In this document: in pieces, positions 1 through 11,168 of the stretch
Layout of the letters: every line of letters starts with the position of its first letter
How positions within the stretch are numbered: the first letter of the stretch is position 1
Origin: Heterocephalus glaber
Lineage: Eukaryota > Chordata > Mammalia > Rodentia > Bathyergidae
Direction: 5' to 3'
Assembly (NCBI RefSeq): GCF_000247695.1
Contig: NW_004624747.1
Coordinates: forward strand, 10,335,192-10,399,191
Length of the DNA stretch: 64,000 nt
Translations under genes and position numbers: made by a program
Notes under the pieces: model-generated
What the model was told of the DNA's origin: nothing
The model's input: the letters and a program-made list of their open reading frames with translations, nothing else
Databases searched by the model: none

Positions 1-99
1 CCTCAGTATCCTTCCATTCATTACATTTTTTATTAAGTTACTTCAGGTCAGATTCTTTGTTTGCAATCTAAGATCAGAGGGTACATAGAAAGCACTTAC

Positions 100-260
100 C
101 TTCCCAGTGTGATGGCCATGGGCCCTGCAAGGAGTGCTCCAGAGAGGCCCCCCAGGGGGAAAAGAGACACAATGAGGGACCACACAAGCAGCACCAGGTG
201 GTCAGGTAGTGGTCTTCCAGTACGTGCCTGCCATGTTTCATTGGTGAATTCCTGAATGTG
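100..260 (-). CDS. SLC2A11: SLC2A11 coding exon 3
   Basis: 161 bp, acceptor CTATCCACAG ending at 261, donor GTAAGT at 94-99. It begins HIQEFTNETW, with an N-glycosylation sequon in the first outer loop, continues through helix 2, and ends ITLGR at the cytoplasmic loop motif. The final codon is split (phase 2). Bases 1-99 are intron. Confidence 0.95.
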
Positions 261-3200
261 CTGTGGATAGAGATGCCAGTCAGCCCCCTGTAGATAGGGG
301 CAAAGCAGAGCCCCTGCAGGCTCTGTGCTTCTGCAGAGCAGGCACCAAGTATCCTGAGCAATACTGCTCTCTATGGGGCAGGAACAAACTCACCTGACCT
401 CCCACGTGCTGCTTTCCTTCACATTCTGTATCTCCTGTAGCCTAGAGCTGGAATTCACTATTTCCTCCTCTCTGGGATCACATTATTTCTCTATACTCAC
501 ACAACATATGACAGCATATGTGTGGGTTTTTTCCACACTAAGCAATTCCCCAACTCTCTGCATACCAGCTGGGTGTACTATAATTTAATACAATTCTGAC
601 ACTATCTGAAGTAAACATCAAACTCTATAAGTCAAAGAGCTCAGTACCATGAAACTGCCCCCTCTTCAGATGAAAATTGCAAACCCAGGTCTCCTGTATT
701 CTACAGACCAGCTATAAAATGGGGTTTTTACAATTCTCTCCTCAATAGCTTGCTTGAATAGTTCACAAAACTCAGAAAGGGAGTTTCTTTACATTAACTG
801 GTTTATTATAAAGGATAAAACTCAGAAAGAATCAGATGGTAAAGTTGCAGAGGGCAACGTTTGGTGGGGGTCGTTTGGAGTTTCCATGTCCTCTCGGGGC
901 ATACCACCTTCCTAGCACTTCAGTGTGTTCACAAAACCAGAAGTTCATCATATTTCATTATTCAAGAGTTTTTATACAATGTGTGTGGTGGTGCACACCT
1001 GTAAATCCCAGTACTTGAGAGGCTGAGGCAGGGGGATTGCTGTGAGTTCAAGGCCAGCCTGAGCTGCATAGTGATTTCAAAGCCAGCCTGCACTACAAAA
1101 ACAAAGTTTTTTATAGAATTTAATCTTGAGGTTTCTCTCCTTCACAGAGGTCAGGGGGTGGGGATGAAAGTTCTAACCCTCTAATCACTTGGGCTTTCTG
1201 GTGATATATATGATGCTATCCAAAGGGGGCTGATTCAAAGTCATGTCATTAGCATAAACTCAGGTATGATCAAAAGGGGCTCATGACAGGGCTGGGATTT
1301 AGCTCAGTGGTTCCATCACCTGCCTCACAAGCACAAGGTCCTGAGTTCGATCTCCGGTACCAAAAAAGGGGTGGGGGGCTCATGACAAAAAAATAAAATA
1401 TGCTCCTATCACTCAGGAAACTCCAAAGGTTTTAGGACCTCTACCCCAGGAACAGTGACAAAGACCAACTAATGCTCCAAGCCCACTATCCCACATTCCC
1501 ACTCTGCTTGTGCCCCAGGAAGCCACCTGTCCAGCCCACATCACTGTTATGGCTTGTGTCTAGATGTCCCCCCAAATCTTCATGCAGTCATAGGTGGGGC
1601 TTTTGGGAGGTGCTGGATCTAAGGTGTGTGATGCTGGGATTAAGGGCACATGATTACAAAATTAGTCCACTTACTGATTTAGCATAGTTCTGGGTATGGC
1701 TAATGGGAAGGCCCATCCTGGGTGTGGGTGGCACCACCCAAAAGACTGGATGGGATAAAAAGGAAGAGGCCAGTTTGCTGCTGCTGCTGCTGCTTGCTGC
1801 TTTGCTGTCTCCTGCTTGCTTGCCATGTACTGTTTCTCCTCTGTGATGCCCCTCTCCCATGCCATCCTGCCTTGGAGCCAGCCAATCTCTACAAACTGTG
1901 AGCTGAAATAAACCTTTCTTCCTTTAACTTTGGGTGTCTGATATTTTGTCTCAGCAATGAGAAAGTAACAAAGACACTGGGTTCCCTTGCTGACTGGTTT
2001 TCAGTTGGACTTGGCTAACGGTAAGCTCCAACAGGACTTTAGAAGAAGAGAGGAACTTAGGAGCTCCATCTGGTTTCCTCCCTGTGAAGTCACCTCAGGC
2101 TGGCTGCAACCCTTAGACAATGGGCACCGCTCCTCATGAAGAGGCCCGTGCGATATGGTTCATTCCTCCTGGTTTTGGTCATTGTTCCTTCTACTTGTCT
2201 CTTTCTGGGGGAGACGTGCTGAGACAGCAGTGCTACTAAATCTGCACAACTGCACTTTCCCTTGCTGTGTGTGTTCTCTATACCCCCACTTAATCATCCT
2301 TTGTGAATCATCCTCTGTGGTACCCAAACCCACTTGACTTATCTTGTGTGAGCCATGTGTTTTCTTGGAACTCTGACTGTGGTATGCCTCAAAGATACAG
2401 TCATCCCTCTGTATCTATAGACTGAACCAAGAGCAGATCAAAAATACTCAGGAAAATATCTGTATCTGTACTGAACCTGACACTTTCTTGTCATTATTCC
2501 CTAAATAAGATACCAACTATTTACATGACATTTACACTGTATTAGGTATTATAAGTAATCTAGAGATTATTTAAAGTCTACAGGAGAATATAGGTAGGTT
2601 TTATGCAAATACCACACAATTTTATGTAAGAAACTTGAGCATCTGTAGGTTTTGGTATCCATGGGTATCCTTGAACCCATTCTGCATGTACTCTATTAGG
2701 TACACACAACTTTGATTGCTGCTAAGACTGAGAATTAGGTCCAGAGAGGTGAAACAACTCACCCATGGCCTCAGCCACAGGTCAAGGCTGAACCCAGATA
2801 GTTCACACTCCATACAGCCTCAGCTTCCAGGCTACTGCATCAAGGGAGCAGATGGAAGCCACGTGGTTGGGAAAGTCTATGCATGGTAAAGACGGGGACA
2901 TTTGTCCTTGGTTAGAGGTGCAATACCAGTCTTAGGTTTCCCAACAGGACATGGGGGAGGCCAGTGAGTTCAGGTCTTGGCCAGTTCTCCCTGGCCCTCG
3001 ATAGCTCCAGGTCATAGATGCCACTTCCCTCCCTGGGGAGGAGCTGTTGGAGGAGTTAGACTAGGGCCAGCCTCCCTTGATCTTGACCTTTGACCCCCCC
3101 CCCCCCCCCCCAGACTGGCCACTAGCAGAGATTCACTACTTAATGAAAGTCAGGCTCTTCTGGGCTCTTTTTAAAGTAGGCCTCAACTTTTGGTCTTCTG

Positions 3201-6200
3201 TGATTGTCTGCATGGACCAATTTTAGCAAGAATTCTATGTCAAAGGACAACTGAATTCAAATAATTTAGTTGAATTAGCCAGACATGGTGACACATGCCT
3301 GTAATCCCAGGATTTAGAAGGCTGAGGCAAGAAGCTCACCATGAGTTTGGGGCCAGGCTGCAGTACCTTGTGAGCTCAAGGCCAGCTTAAACTACATAGT
3401 GAGACCCTTCCTCAAAAATAAATAAATAAATTTTAAAAATTTAATTGGCTTTATTTTCCATCTTAGAATCAGGCAACACTTCATTCCATAAAATAAAGAG
3501 TTCTCTTGGACCAAGCTAAAGAGGTTGGTTTTATAGAAAGAAAAGTCCTCAAATAAAGCAGAAACAGAAACAAAAAGTAAATTTGTTATTTTAAAGTTAC
3601 TTTCATTGTAAGGTGGGGACAGAAAGACAGAACAATAGGAAAATAACTGGTTGGTTAACAACAGCTTATTTTTGGTTACTTCTTTTATGTTAGGATTAAA
3701 GCAGAGGGATCTTTGTCATCACACCAGTTGAACTGGGCTTTTTGGGAAATTTGGCTGTTATCTCTAATGCTGATTTCAGAAGGCCCATAATCAGCTCAGT
3801 TTCAGTTTGACGATAGCGAACTTTCGTGACAGTGACTCCATTTTGATTTTTAGCATGGAACTTAGTTCAAAACAATGGCCTCCTGTAATTTCTATTTAAT
3901 ACTTGCTAAGTTGGTTTAGCTAGAATCCCCCATCCTTTGTATCTGATCATCCTCAATATCTGATCAGGTTCCTCCCCTTTGCCATGGAGTCACCTTGCAT
4001 AACCATGGTTTAACTAGTGTCATTCATTTATTGTTTCTTTAATAGAGTATTTTTTCTTTAACATCATTCAGCAGGGCCACGGGACCTGTCAAGTCCAAGA
4101 AAGCACAGTTTTGAGGACTGGAGATGGCCTTTGGGAGGCAAGGTTGATTGTGACTCCCATGGAGGGACCCCTCCCCAGCTGTGAGCCTACACTGAGGTGG
4201 GCATCAAATACTTAGTGAATGGAATGAATACATAAACCAATGCAGCCAGCTCACACCTCCCCTTCTAAAGCTTTCCATCCATCTTTTCTTCATGGGGATG
4301 GGATGCCATATTACTTCTGCTCAGAATACACTCCCATATGTCTTCTGTTAACAAACAGTTCTAGCAGGGCGGGTGGTGCACACTTGTAATCTCAGCACTT
4401 GAGGCTGAGGCTGGAGGATTGCCTCGAATTGGAGGCCAGCCTGGGCTACATACTGAGTTCAAGGGCAGCCTGAACTACACATCAAGACCCTGTCTCAAGC
4501 AAAACAAGACAAAATACAAACAAACAATTCTTTGAGGAACTTCTCCCAGGTTGTCAATTACAGCCCTATGCCTCCATTAAAGTGACCACTGTCATCACTG
4601 GAGAAAAATGAAGTGCTCTGTTTAAACCTGAAGGAGCCTGTGGGACAGTGGAGAGTGACATGGGAGAAAGCACTACTAAGTAGATGCTGAGCTGAAGCCC
4701 CACCATGGGCAGTGGATGGTCCCCACCCAGTACCCACTCAGACCGTGACAGTGGGCACAGAAGGTACATACCCAGGTTGGGGCACTGATGATGGAGAGGT
4801 TGTAGCCAAACTGAAAAGTTCCACCAATGCCAGCTGCACAGATGGTCAGGAGCAGGACCCTGCCCTGAATCTGAGAAGACAAGGGAGAACACAGAGTAAC
4901 CAATAACTATCGGCGCCTCCCTCCCTGGGACTGACCTACAAATCACAACATTGCAATTCATTTGAACCAGGCAATAAGGTCTCTACTCTGCAGATAAGGA
5001 CACTGAGGCACACAGGGGTGGAGCTGCCCAGATCACATGGCTGGCAAATAGCAGGGGAACCCAAATCTTCTGTTCTGAGTCCAGGTATTCCTCCAGGGTC
5101 ATAGCATCCTCCCTCTCCCAGCATCTTCCTGAGAGAAAGAAGTCACTGGGTGGCCACTGGGCATACCTGCTGTGGTTAGAGAGGACAATCCCCTGACCTG
5201 GGGACCCAGGGTGGAGTAAAGCTCTGCCTCTGAGTCTCAGTGACTTCCCCCAGGGAAACCTTCTCCAACAGAGTGGTTTGGCTCCAGGAATCTGGATTGA
5301 GCCTCTCCTTACCTCTACCAGCTGGTTCTCCAACGATGGTAAGAGAAGGACCCACATGGTCCTGTATGTGTGGGAACATGGGGGACACACTGGGCAGCAG
5401 ACAGCAGCCACAGATGGTAGAGGTGCCTGGGCCACAGTGTTAGCTCTTTCCTGACCCCTCATACTCTCAGAGTTGCTTCCCTACCTGGACCTGGATTTAA
5501 TACTGTCTACCTGCAGGATGGGCCATATATGCCAGGCACACTCGGTACAGTGATGCTCTGCATCCCAGTACAGCCTCCTTAGGGACTGGTGGGGGGGTCC
5601 CCAAGGCATTCCACCAAGAGGGTTCAGAGCCCTCACGTCCATTCTATTTAGTTGGGGTTTTTTTTTTTAAGAGATTCACAATCATGCTTCTATTTTTCCT
5701 TGTATAATTGTAAGCTGCAAAATGACATGCTTAGGGCTCGAGCTCAGTGATAAGAGTTCCTGCTTAGTATGCATGAGACCCTGAGCTCTCCCTCTAGCAC
5801 TATAAAAAAAAGAAGAAAAGAAGAAAAAAAAATTGACATGCTCATTACGATTTTTTAAAAAACCAATCACAGTCTAATTTGTTTAGTTAAGCCATCTCTT
5901 GCCACAAGCAAAGGGATGGAAGATCAGTATGATGGTCGTCATCTGCTATGAGCAAAGAAGGTGATTAAAGTCCCATATGCTTTTCTGATCTGAATGCAGA
6001 GTAATGGTTCAAATCAGAGCTGCAGGGCCAGGGATTTAGCTCAGTGGTTTCGCTGCCTGCTGCGCAAGCGCAAGGACCCGAGTTCAATCCCTGGTACCAA
6101 AAAAAAAAAAGAAAATCAGAGCTGCAGTCCCCCATTCCCCCAGTAATAATAGCCCAGGTTCTCTTTATTCATCTTCATAGCCAGTCGGAAGCGGATTCAC

Positions 6201-8807
6201 AGGAGGGTTATGGAACAGAGTATGGTTACCATCTCCCCATGGAAAGGCCTGGTCCTAATGTGGAGCTGGACCTCCTCCCCATGGTGAGACTTCGGGAAAA
6301 CACTCAGCATGCCAATTCCCACCCTGAGAAGTGCCACGAAATAGGTGAGGGCTTCCACATTCAAGCTTAGCCCTTCTCGCTTTGGCCGCCCCACCTGCTG
6401 AGCTAACCAGCCTAACAGCGGAGAACCCGAGGACGTAGCTATTGACTCCACCACCATTTTGGACCTGGACCTCATTAAGGTTTTTCAAAAATGTAATATA
6501 TTGGTACACCAAAATTGTCCATTCTCCCAAAATACAATGATAGACTGCTTCCATCAGAGGTTTTCCTAAGCATTCACAAAATAGCTGACATTACAAAATC
6601 AAATCACTGGGGCCAGGCATGGTGGTGCACGCCTGTAATCTCAGTGCTCAAGGGCTGAGGCAGGAGGACTGCTGTGAGTTAAAGGCCAGCCAGTTCTACA
6701 TGGTGAGTTCAAGGCCAGTGTGAACTACATAGAGACCTTCTCCTCAAATAAATAAATAAAATCATTGACTCCCCCTCCCCCCCAAAAATCATACTGCTTT
6801 TCTCGTTCTGTAGGTTTTAATTCCTGCAAGCCAGATTTATTATATGGTTGGCTAAAGGTTTTCTGAAGAATTTCCAGAACCTACAGTCTACTTATTCATT
6901 CATCAGTGCTTGTCCTGGTCAGGACAGGTGCTGGGGGACAGACACAGCTTAAGGCAAAGACAGATGCATTGATTATTCGGTGAGACACTATGCTGGGGAG
7001 GGAAGAGCACATGCTGATCCACCTTGCCCTAGGTCTGGAAGAGGATCAATGACATCGGCCCTGCTTGTTTGTAATTCCCATATCGTCTAACTAACTCCAT
7101 CCTAAGCCAGAAGCCATAGGAGGAAGCCAGGCAGGAATTTGAGAATCTGACTGCACCTGGGTGGTGTTGCAGCTCCAAGGGAGTTGCACAGAGGTGAGAG
7201 GGCCCTCCCCGGCCAGGACAGCTCATCTGGAGGAAGCAGCAAGAGAATAGTGTTTGACAACAAATGAACCTATATGGCAGGAGATGCCCACAGGTTTCCA
7301 AGGCTACAGGAAATTATTCAATTCTATGACACTGTGCACGTCTATTGCCTAGTACCATGCTTGATCAGGATAAGTGTTCAAACATTATCATGGTGAATAA
7401 TAATTCAGGAACAAATGTTTATTTACTTACTTTATTATCTTTGCTATGCTGGAGGTCAAACCCAGGACCTCACACACACTAGACAACTGCTCTATCATTG
7501 AGCTACATCCCCAGGCCCTGGAGAACAGCTATTTATTATCTCCCTACTATTGGTAATAAATCTACTACTATTCTAGATGGTGGGGATATAACTGAACAAG
7601 AAACAAAACCCACAACCTCAGGGAGTTTTCCTTCCAGCAGGAAGACAGACAATGGTAAATTGAACAAGCAAAATATATAGTATGTCAGCTTATTATAGAC
7701 AGCTGAGTTATGTAGAAATATTATAGGCAGTCAGATAGGGCTAGGTCCTCGAGAGAGTCAGGACAAAGGTGAAACACACCACAACTGCAACTGGAGACAC
7801 ATCTGTTTGAGGCTGGGCCTCAAGATAAGGACAAGGATGACCAGACCTGTATACTTCCTCAAAGGACAAACACTGGGCCTAATGAAGTCTAGGTAAATAT
7901 CAGTCACCCCAGTGGTAACCAGAGACCTCTGGTCCCATCATTTTCTAGAAGTCTTTGCTCTTTCCGTCCACACTTGTTATGTGACTTGTTTCCCAAGTGG
8001 ACCACTATTGGCTAAGTGACTATCCTTGTAACTTTATTGGTTGATCATGGTTGTGGCCCACGTTGGACCCACATGAGTTTTGCTCTATAAAACTCCTCTG
8101 TAAAATGGGGTCCCCAGCTAACCATTCGGAGCCCCTCCTGCCTCTCAGGAGCTATCCTATCACTATCTTCCTAGTCTTAACTTACGTTGTTCCTAGAATT
8201 CATTGCTCGATTTTTAGAGAACATGAGCTCAGTGTATCAGACATCTAACAGGTTGGGAGTTATATTTCATATTTCATCTCCAGTATTATTTCCTGTATCA
8301 AGCTAATGCTAGACATAAAGCAGGAAAGGGGATATGCTGTGTTTTAAATAGAGTGGTCTGGGAATATGGCCTGAGAAGCGAGGTGACAGTGTCCTACATC
8401 TACCTGAAGGTCACCATCCAGGTTGAGGGAAACCCAGAGATGGGGGGTAGTGGGTGGTCCCTGGCTGGCCCCAACCTCTGGGTAAGGTAGGACCCAAGTC
8501 AGGTGGGAAAGTTACAGGAGCGGGTAGGACGTGTGGGCATCACTGGGTGGGGGGGAGGGAGCTAGAGTGCAATGACTCAGGTCTGGCAACCTTGCGCCCG
8601 GAAGAGGGGAGAGCACATGCGCAGAGGGTGTTTGCGAGCCACAAGAGTCAAGCAGAAGCGGACGGACTAGCGCGGAAGGCCAGGGAGGTCTGCGGGACAA
8701 AGGAACCGGCGCTGAGCCTGCGCAGGCCGGGGAGGGGGCAGCCGCAGCGTGCTGGACTGGGTCACCTGTGGTCCCAGCCGGAAGGGCGGCTCCGGCTCCT
8801 CCTCCAT
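100..8807 (-). CDS. SLC2A11: SLC2A11 (GLUT11) facilitative sugar transporter, 5' part (coding exons 1-3)
   Basis: Facilitated hexose transporter of the major facilitator superfamily, class II GLUT, in the plasma membrane; GLUT11 carries glucose and fructose. Three joined exons are visible (8766-8807, 4772-4870, 100-260), phases 0/0/2, giving the first 100 residues and two bases of the next codon. Residues 15-47 hold membrane helix 1 with the GLUT hallmark FQFGYN. Exon 3 carries the extracellular NET glycosylation site, helix 2 and the GR of the cytoplasmic GRK/GRR motif. Exon lengths of 99 and 161 bp are those of SLC2A genes. The start is the ATG at 8807 in a CpG island; its 14-residue leader matches in length and acidic character the human isoform beginning MEDE. 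Later exons lie off the left edge. No stop or frameshift is seen. Its 5' end faces DERL3, as in human. Confidence 0.9.
979..1106 (+). repeat. B1-type SINE
   Basis: Alu/B1-like body: GGTGGTGCACACCTGTAA, GAGGCTGAGGCAG, then two copies of the AAGGCCAGCCTG block (the B1 internal duplication). Confidence 0.85.
1288..1367 (+). repeat. ID-type tRNA-derived SINE
   Basis: A-box-like TTTAGCTCAGTGG, B-box-like GAGTTCGATCTCC, GGTACC and an A tail. Confidence 0.9.
1545..1976 (+). mobile_element. Old solitary LTR, MaLR/ERVL type
   Basis: Begins TGTTATGG and ends in CA. It contains the MaLR-type leader with a run of Cs and 'AAATC', and an AATAAA polyadenylation signal at about 1908 before CCTTTCTTCC. A CTG microsatellite (1778-1795) lies inside. 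No internal retroviral genes are present. Confidence 0.65.
2398..2690 (-). mobile_element. MER2-like Tigger DNA transposon remnant
   Basis: Starts CAGTCATCCCTCTGTATC (terminal-repeat-like) and carries the MER2 landmarks in inverted order: TTCCCTAAATAAGATACC, TATTTACATGACATTTAC and GAGCATCTGTAGGTTTTGG. Non-autonomous; no coding content. Confidence 0.75.
2715..2815 (-). repeat. MIR SINE fragment
   Basis: Inverted MIR core: GAGAGGTGAAACAACTCACC followed by the 'aaggctgaacccagat' portion. Ancient and diverged. Confidence 0.6.
3094..3111. repeat. C18 homopolymer
   Basis: Eighteen consecutive C residues; length is likely variable and error-prone. Confidence 0.98.
3277..3433 (+). repeat. B1-type SINE
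   Basis: GCCAGACATGGTGACACATG head, duplicated middle block, AATAAATAAATAAA tail. Confidence 0.85.
4363..4512 (+). repeat. B1-type SINE
   Basis: GCGGGTGGTGCACACTTG head, CCAGCCTGGGCTACATA and a second AGCCTGAACTACA block, CTGTCTCAAG tail. Lies just outside SLC2A11 exon 2, in intron 2. Confidence 0.85.
4772..4870 (-). CDS. SLC2A11: SLC2A11 coding exon 2
   Basis: 99 bp, 33 codons, phase 0 at both ends. The acceptor is a pyrimidine-rich tract ending CTCAG at 4871-4875 and the donor is GTATGT at 4766-4771. It encodes IQGR, membrane helix 1 and GTFQFGYN. The last codon is TGG where human has Leu. Confidence 0.95.
4975..5105 (-). repeat. MIR SINE
   Basis: Inverted MIR: GGACACTGAGGCACACAG, then CCCAGATCACATGGCTGGC and GAACCCAAATC. 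Lies in SLC2A11 intron 1. Confidence 0.75.
5729..5835 (+). repeat. Diverged ID-type SINE
   Basis: GAGCTCAGTGATAAGAG, CTTAGTATGCATGAG and TAGCACTATAAAAAAAA with an AAGAAG-rich tail. Confidence 0.65.
6026..6112 (+). repeat. Young ID-type SINE with perfect target-site duplication
   Basis: Full-length copy with A box, B box, GGTACC and A tail, bracketed by the identical 15-bp AAATCAGAGCTGCAG at 6011-6025 and 6113-6127. This defines the element's ends and shows a recent L1-driven insertion. Confidence 0.95.
6611..6765 (+). repeat. B1-type SINE
   Basis: GCCAGGCATGGTGGTGCACG head, duplicated block, AATAAATAAATAAA tail; flanks share AATCA(C/T)TG. Confidence 0.9.
7447..7519 (-). repeat. Old ID-type SINE
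   Basis: Inverted ID: GTCAAACCCAGGACC, TAGACAACTGCTCTATC, TGAGCTACATCCCCAG. Confidence 0.75.
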
Positions 8808-9350
8808 GCCTCCGAGAGCCATTCACTTCTTACTCGGCTGAGGGCACAGCATATCTGTGCAGACCGAAACAAAACGCTGAGCTGCGGTCATTTCGCGGTC
8901 CCACCACGCGACCGGTCGCCGTTCCGCTGGCCCGCTGGTCCGACCGGTCTGGTCGCCCAGAAATTCTCCCCGGGACGGCGGGCTCCTCCGTCGCCGCCTG
9001 GGGACAGAAACTGCCAGACCCTACCTCGCCGGCCCTTGGGCTGCGCAGCCGCCCTAGCGTCCTCCCCGGCCTGGCGCCCACGCCCCCCCCCCCACCTAGG
9101 AGGTCCCTGCGGCCCCGCGCTATGGGAGCCCCGAGCCCTGCGTTGCCTCGCGCAAACCGTGGTCCGTGTCCCCGAGGAGGAGGAGAATTACGGGCACCGG
9201 AGGCAAACCCACCAGTCCCTGCAGCGCGCTCCTGTGTTGGTCCTCGGCGGAATGCGCGGAGGTGAACTGGGCTCGGGTTGCAGCCCCGGGAGCCCTCGAG
9301 TGAGAGCCCGCCCTGGCCTGTGGTCCGGGAGCCCTTGGACCCACGTCCAT
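8580..9350. promoter_or_regulatory. SLC2A11: CpG island promoter of SLC2A11
   Basis: CpG-dense stretch in an otherwise CpG-poor neighbourhood, covering the SLC2A11 start codon (8807) and about 540 bp upstream of it. It holds C-rich and G-rich runs (for example 9083-9094) and CACATGCGCAG / CTGCGCAGG motifs resembling NRF1 half-sites near 8615 and 8716. Transcription start is not defined by the sequence. Confidence 0.8.
8766..8807 (-). CDS. SLC2A11: SLC2A11 coding exon 1
   Basis: On the minus strand the ATG at 8807 opens 14 codons reading MEEEPEPPFRLGPQ, then a GTGACC donor at 8765. The phase (0) fits exon 2. Assignment rests on the acidic, proline-rich leader ending in Q before IQGR, as in a human isoform, and on its position in a CpG island. 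Human SLC2A11 has alternative first exons; I did not find the other leaders here. Confidence 0.75.
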
Positions 9351-9930
9351 CGGAGGGGATTACTCATGTTCTTCGGGGCTCTCGGGCCTTGCAGAATCCA
9401 GAAGTTGGGCAAAGTACAGAGTTGCTCTTGTGGTCACAAAAACAGAGCTGAAGCTGACATTCTGAAGTCATCGTGAGCGAAGACTACGATAGGGCAGACC
9501 TCAGACAGAATAGGCACGACAGTATTTCTACTGCTCATGCTTTGGTGTCTGATGTTTGCTGCACTGACCTTTAAATAATTTCCAGAAATACTGTACATTT
9601 TTAAGGAAAAACAAAATAGCAGATATACTTTCTTACATGCTTTTCTGCATCTGTTAAGATGATCATATGGATATTTTCCTTTAATCCTTCAAACTAGTTA
9701 AAGTACAAGACGTAGACCAAAAAGATTTTTACAGAAAAGAAATTAGACTTTCTAATGTTAAGCCATCTTTGAATTCTTTGGTAAACACAACTTGTTTATA
9801 ATATTGTTATTATTGCTATTAATATATTGTTGTTCCAACTGCTTACATTTTATTTAGGTAGATTTATTTTTCTCAAAACAATCATTGTTTTCCCCCCTTA
9901 AAAAATACAATGGGGGAAAAAATACAGTGG

Positions 9931-10006
9931 GGAGCTGGGGATTTAGCCTGCCTTGCAAGTGCAAAGTCCTGAGTATGATCCCCGGTACTGTAAAAAAAAA
10001 AAAAAA
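9931..10006 (+). repeat. Internally deleted ID-type SINE
   Basis: GCTGGGGATTTAGCC joins directly to CTGCCTTGCAAGTG, so the region after the A box is lost. The A tail ends two bases before the Tigger terminus. Confidence 0.8.
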
Positions 10007-10179
10007 TGCAGTGGGCCCTCGAGTTATGACCAGCCTGACACATGAACAACTTGCGTTATTAGCGGAATTTTAGTTTTAACTTATGACCAGAGTCTTGAGT
10101 TACAACCCAAATGCTGGTCTTTCCTGTGTGGCCTTAACTGAGAAATCCTGGGCCAGTGTCTCTCTAAGGACAGAGATCT

Positions 10180-10787
10180 ACCTGGAAGAAAGTGCAGCCT
10201 AAAATTACACAGGAGAGACTTTGAAGGCTGTGTAGAGGTCCCTGAGCCTTCATTTGACCCTGTGGTTGATGACATTGTCACTATAACAGAGTCCATAGGC
10301 TTGCGTGGGAGCGATGTAAAGGAATTGTCTACAGAGGAACTTCAGCAACTGCTGCCTGAGCAACAGAGAATGGCAGCTGAGGAGCTTTCTGAAGAGAAGG
10401 AGGAGTATCAACAATCAGTGCAGCAAAATAAAGGAAATCCTGAAAAAATGCACAGAGCTACACAGTTGTAGAGCAGACCCACCCAGATGGAGAAAAAGCC
10501 AATCCTTCCATTCACTTGCTTAATGATGAATCATGTCATACTACAGAACAGTATTAGATAAAAGGCAGAAACAGACAACCTTAGACCAGTTTTTAGTTCT
10601 GAAAAGGTTGAGACCTAGTGAGTCAGAAGCAGGTCCTAGTGGGCTACAGACTCCCCCAAGGAGAGAAAGGACACCAGAGAGCCAGATTCCTGATGTTCTT
10701 ATGGAAGGGGATGCTCCTTCCAAACAATACCCACCTTCCATTTCCTCCTCCCTTCCTGCAAGCCGAAGATGTCAACTTGAATGGTGA
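10180..10787 (+). pseudogene. Tigger transposase C-terminal remnant
   Basis: Two or more reading-frame segments recognisable as the acidic 'FDPVVDDIVTI...ELSTEELQ' part and the 'RQKQTTLDQF' tail of Tigger transposases. The catalytic DDE core and DNA-binding domain are absent, and the segments are broken by a stop near 10,470 and frame changes. No function expected. Confidence 0.8.
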
Positions 10788-10863
10788 GTACAGTATGAAT
10801 TTGTTGTTTCTGGTAAACTAGGCACATTTTATAACTTTTTGGTGAATACATTAGAAACACTTG

Positions 10864-10946
10864 GGCCAGGGATTTAGCTCAGTGGTTTCACTGCCTGCTG
10901 TGCAAGTGCAAGGACCCAAGTTCAATCCCCAGTACCAAAAAAAAAC
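10864..10946 (+). repeat. ID-type SINE nested in Tigger
   Basis: GGGCCAGGGATTTAGCTCAG head, CAAGTGCAAGGACCC, CCCCAGTACC, A tail. Younger than the transposon it interrupts. Confidence 0.92.
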
Positions 10947-11168
10947 ACCAGAAAAACTATTGGTGTTTCTTGTAAATTACACACATTATATGACCCTTTT
11001 TTATTATGAAAAGGTTAGTTAAGGGATGCTTTTGGAGGTTTGGAACACATTATGCGTATTTCCATTATTTCTTATGGGAAAAATAGTCTTGACTTATAAC
11101 CAACTTGAGTTACAACCAAACCTTGAGAAAGAATTGATTTCGTAAGTCAAGGGTCTACTGTAGATGGG

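Larger units (their letters stand above)
10009..11160 (+). mobile_element. Decayed Tigger (pogo/Tc1 class) DNA transposon
   Basis: Inverted termini: CAGTGGGCCCTCGAGTTAT at 10009 and, read on the minus strand from 11160, CAGTAGACCCTTGACTTAC (15 of 19 match). The right end is followed by TA, the usual target. Between them, the plus strand keeps pieces of the transposase C-terminal part: DFEGCVEVPEPSFDPVVDD, then KELSTEELQQLL at about 10,318, and later KRQKQTTLDQFLV at about 10,560. Stops and frame changes separate the pieces, so it is dead. An ID-type SINE (10864-10946) sits inside it. Confidence 0.88.

Noticed and set aside
6026..6112. tRNA gene suggested by clear A and B boxes
   Set aside because: The sequence does not fold into a full tRNA, has an A tail and target-site duplications, and recurs many times: it is an ID-type SINE.
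8454..9476. 340-codon open frame on the plus strand
   Set aside because: It runs through the SLC2A11 CpG island antisense to the real first exon. GC-rich DNA lacks stop codons, and the product is low-complexity R/P/G/A with no known domain.
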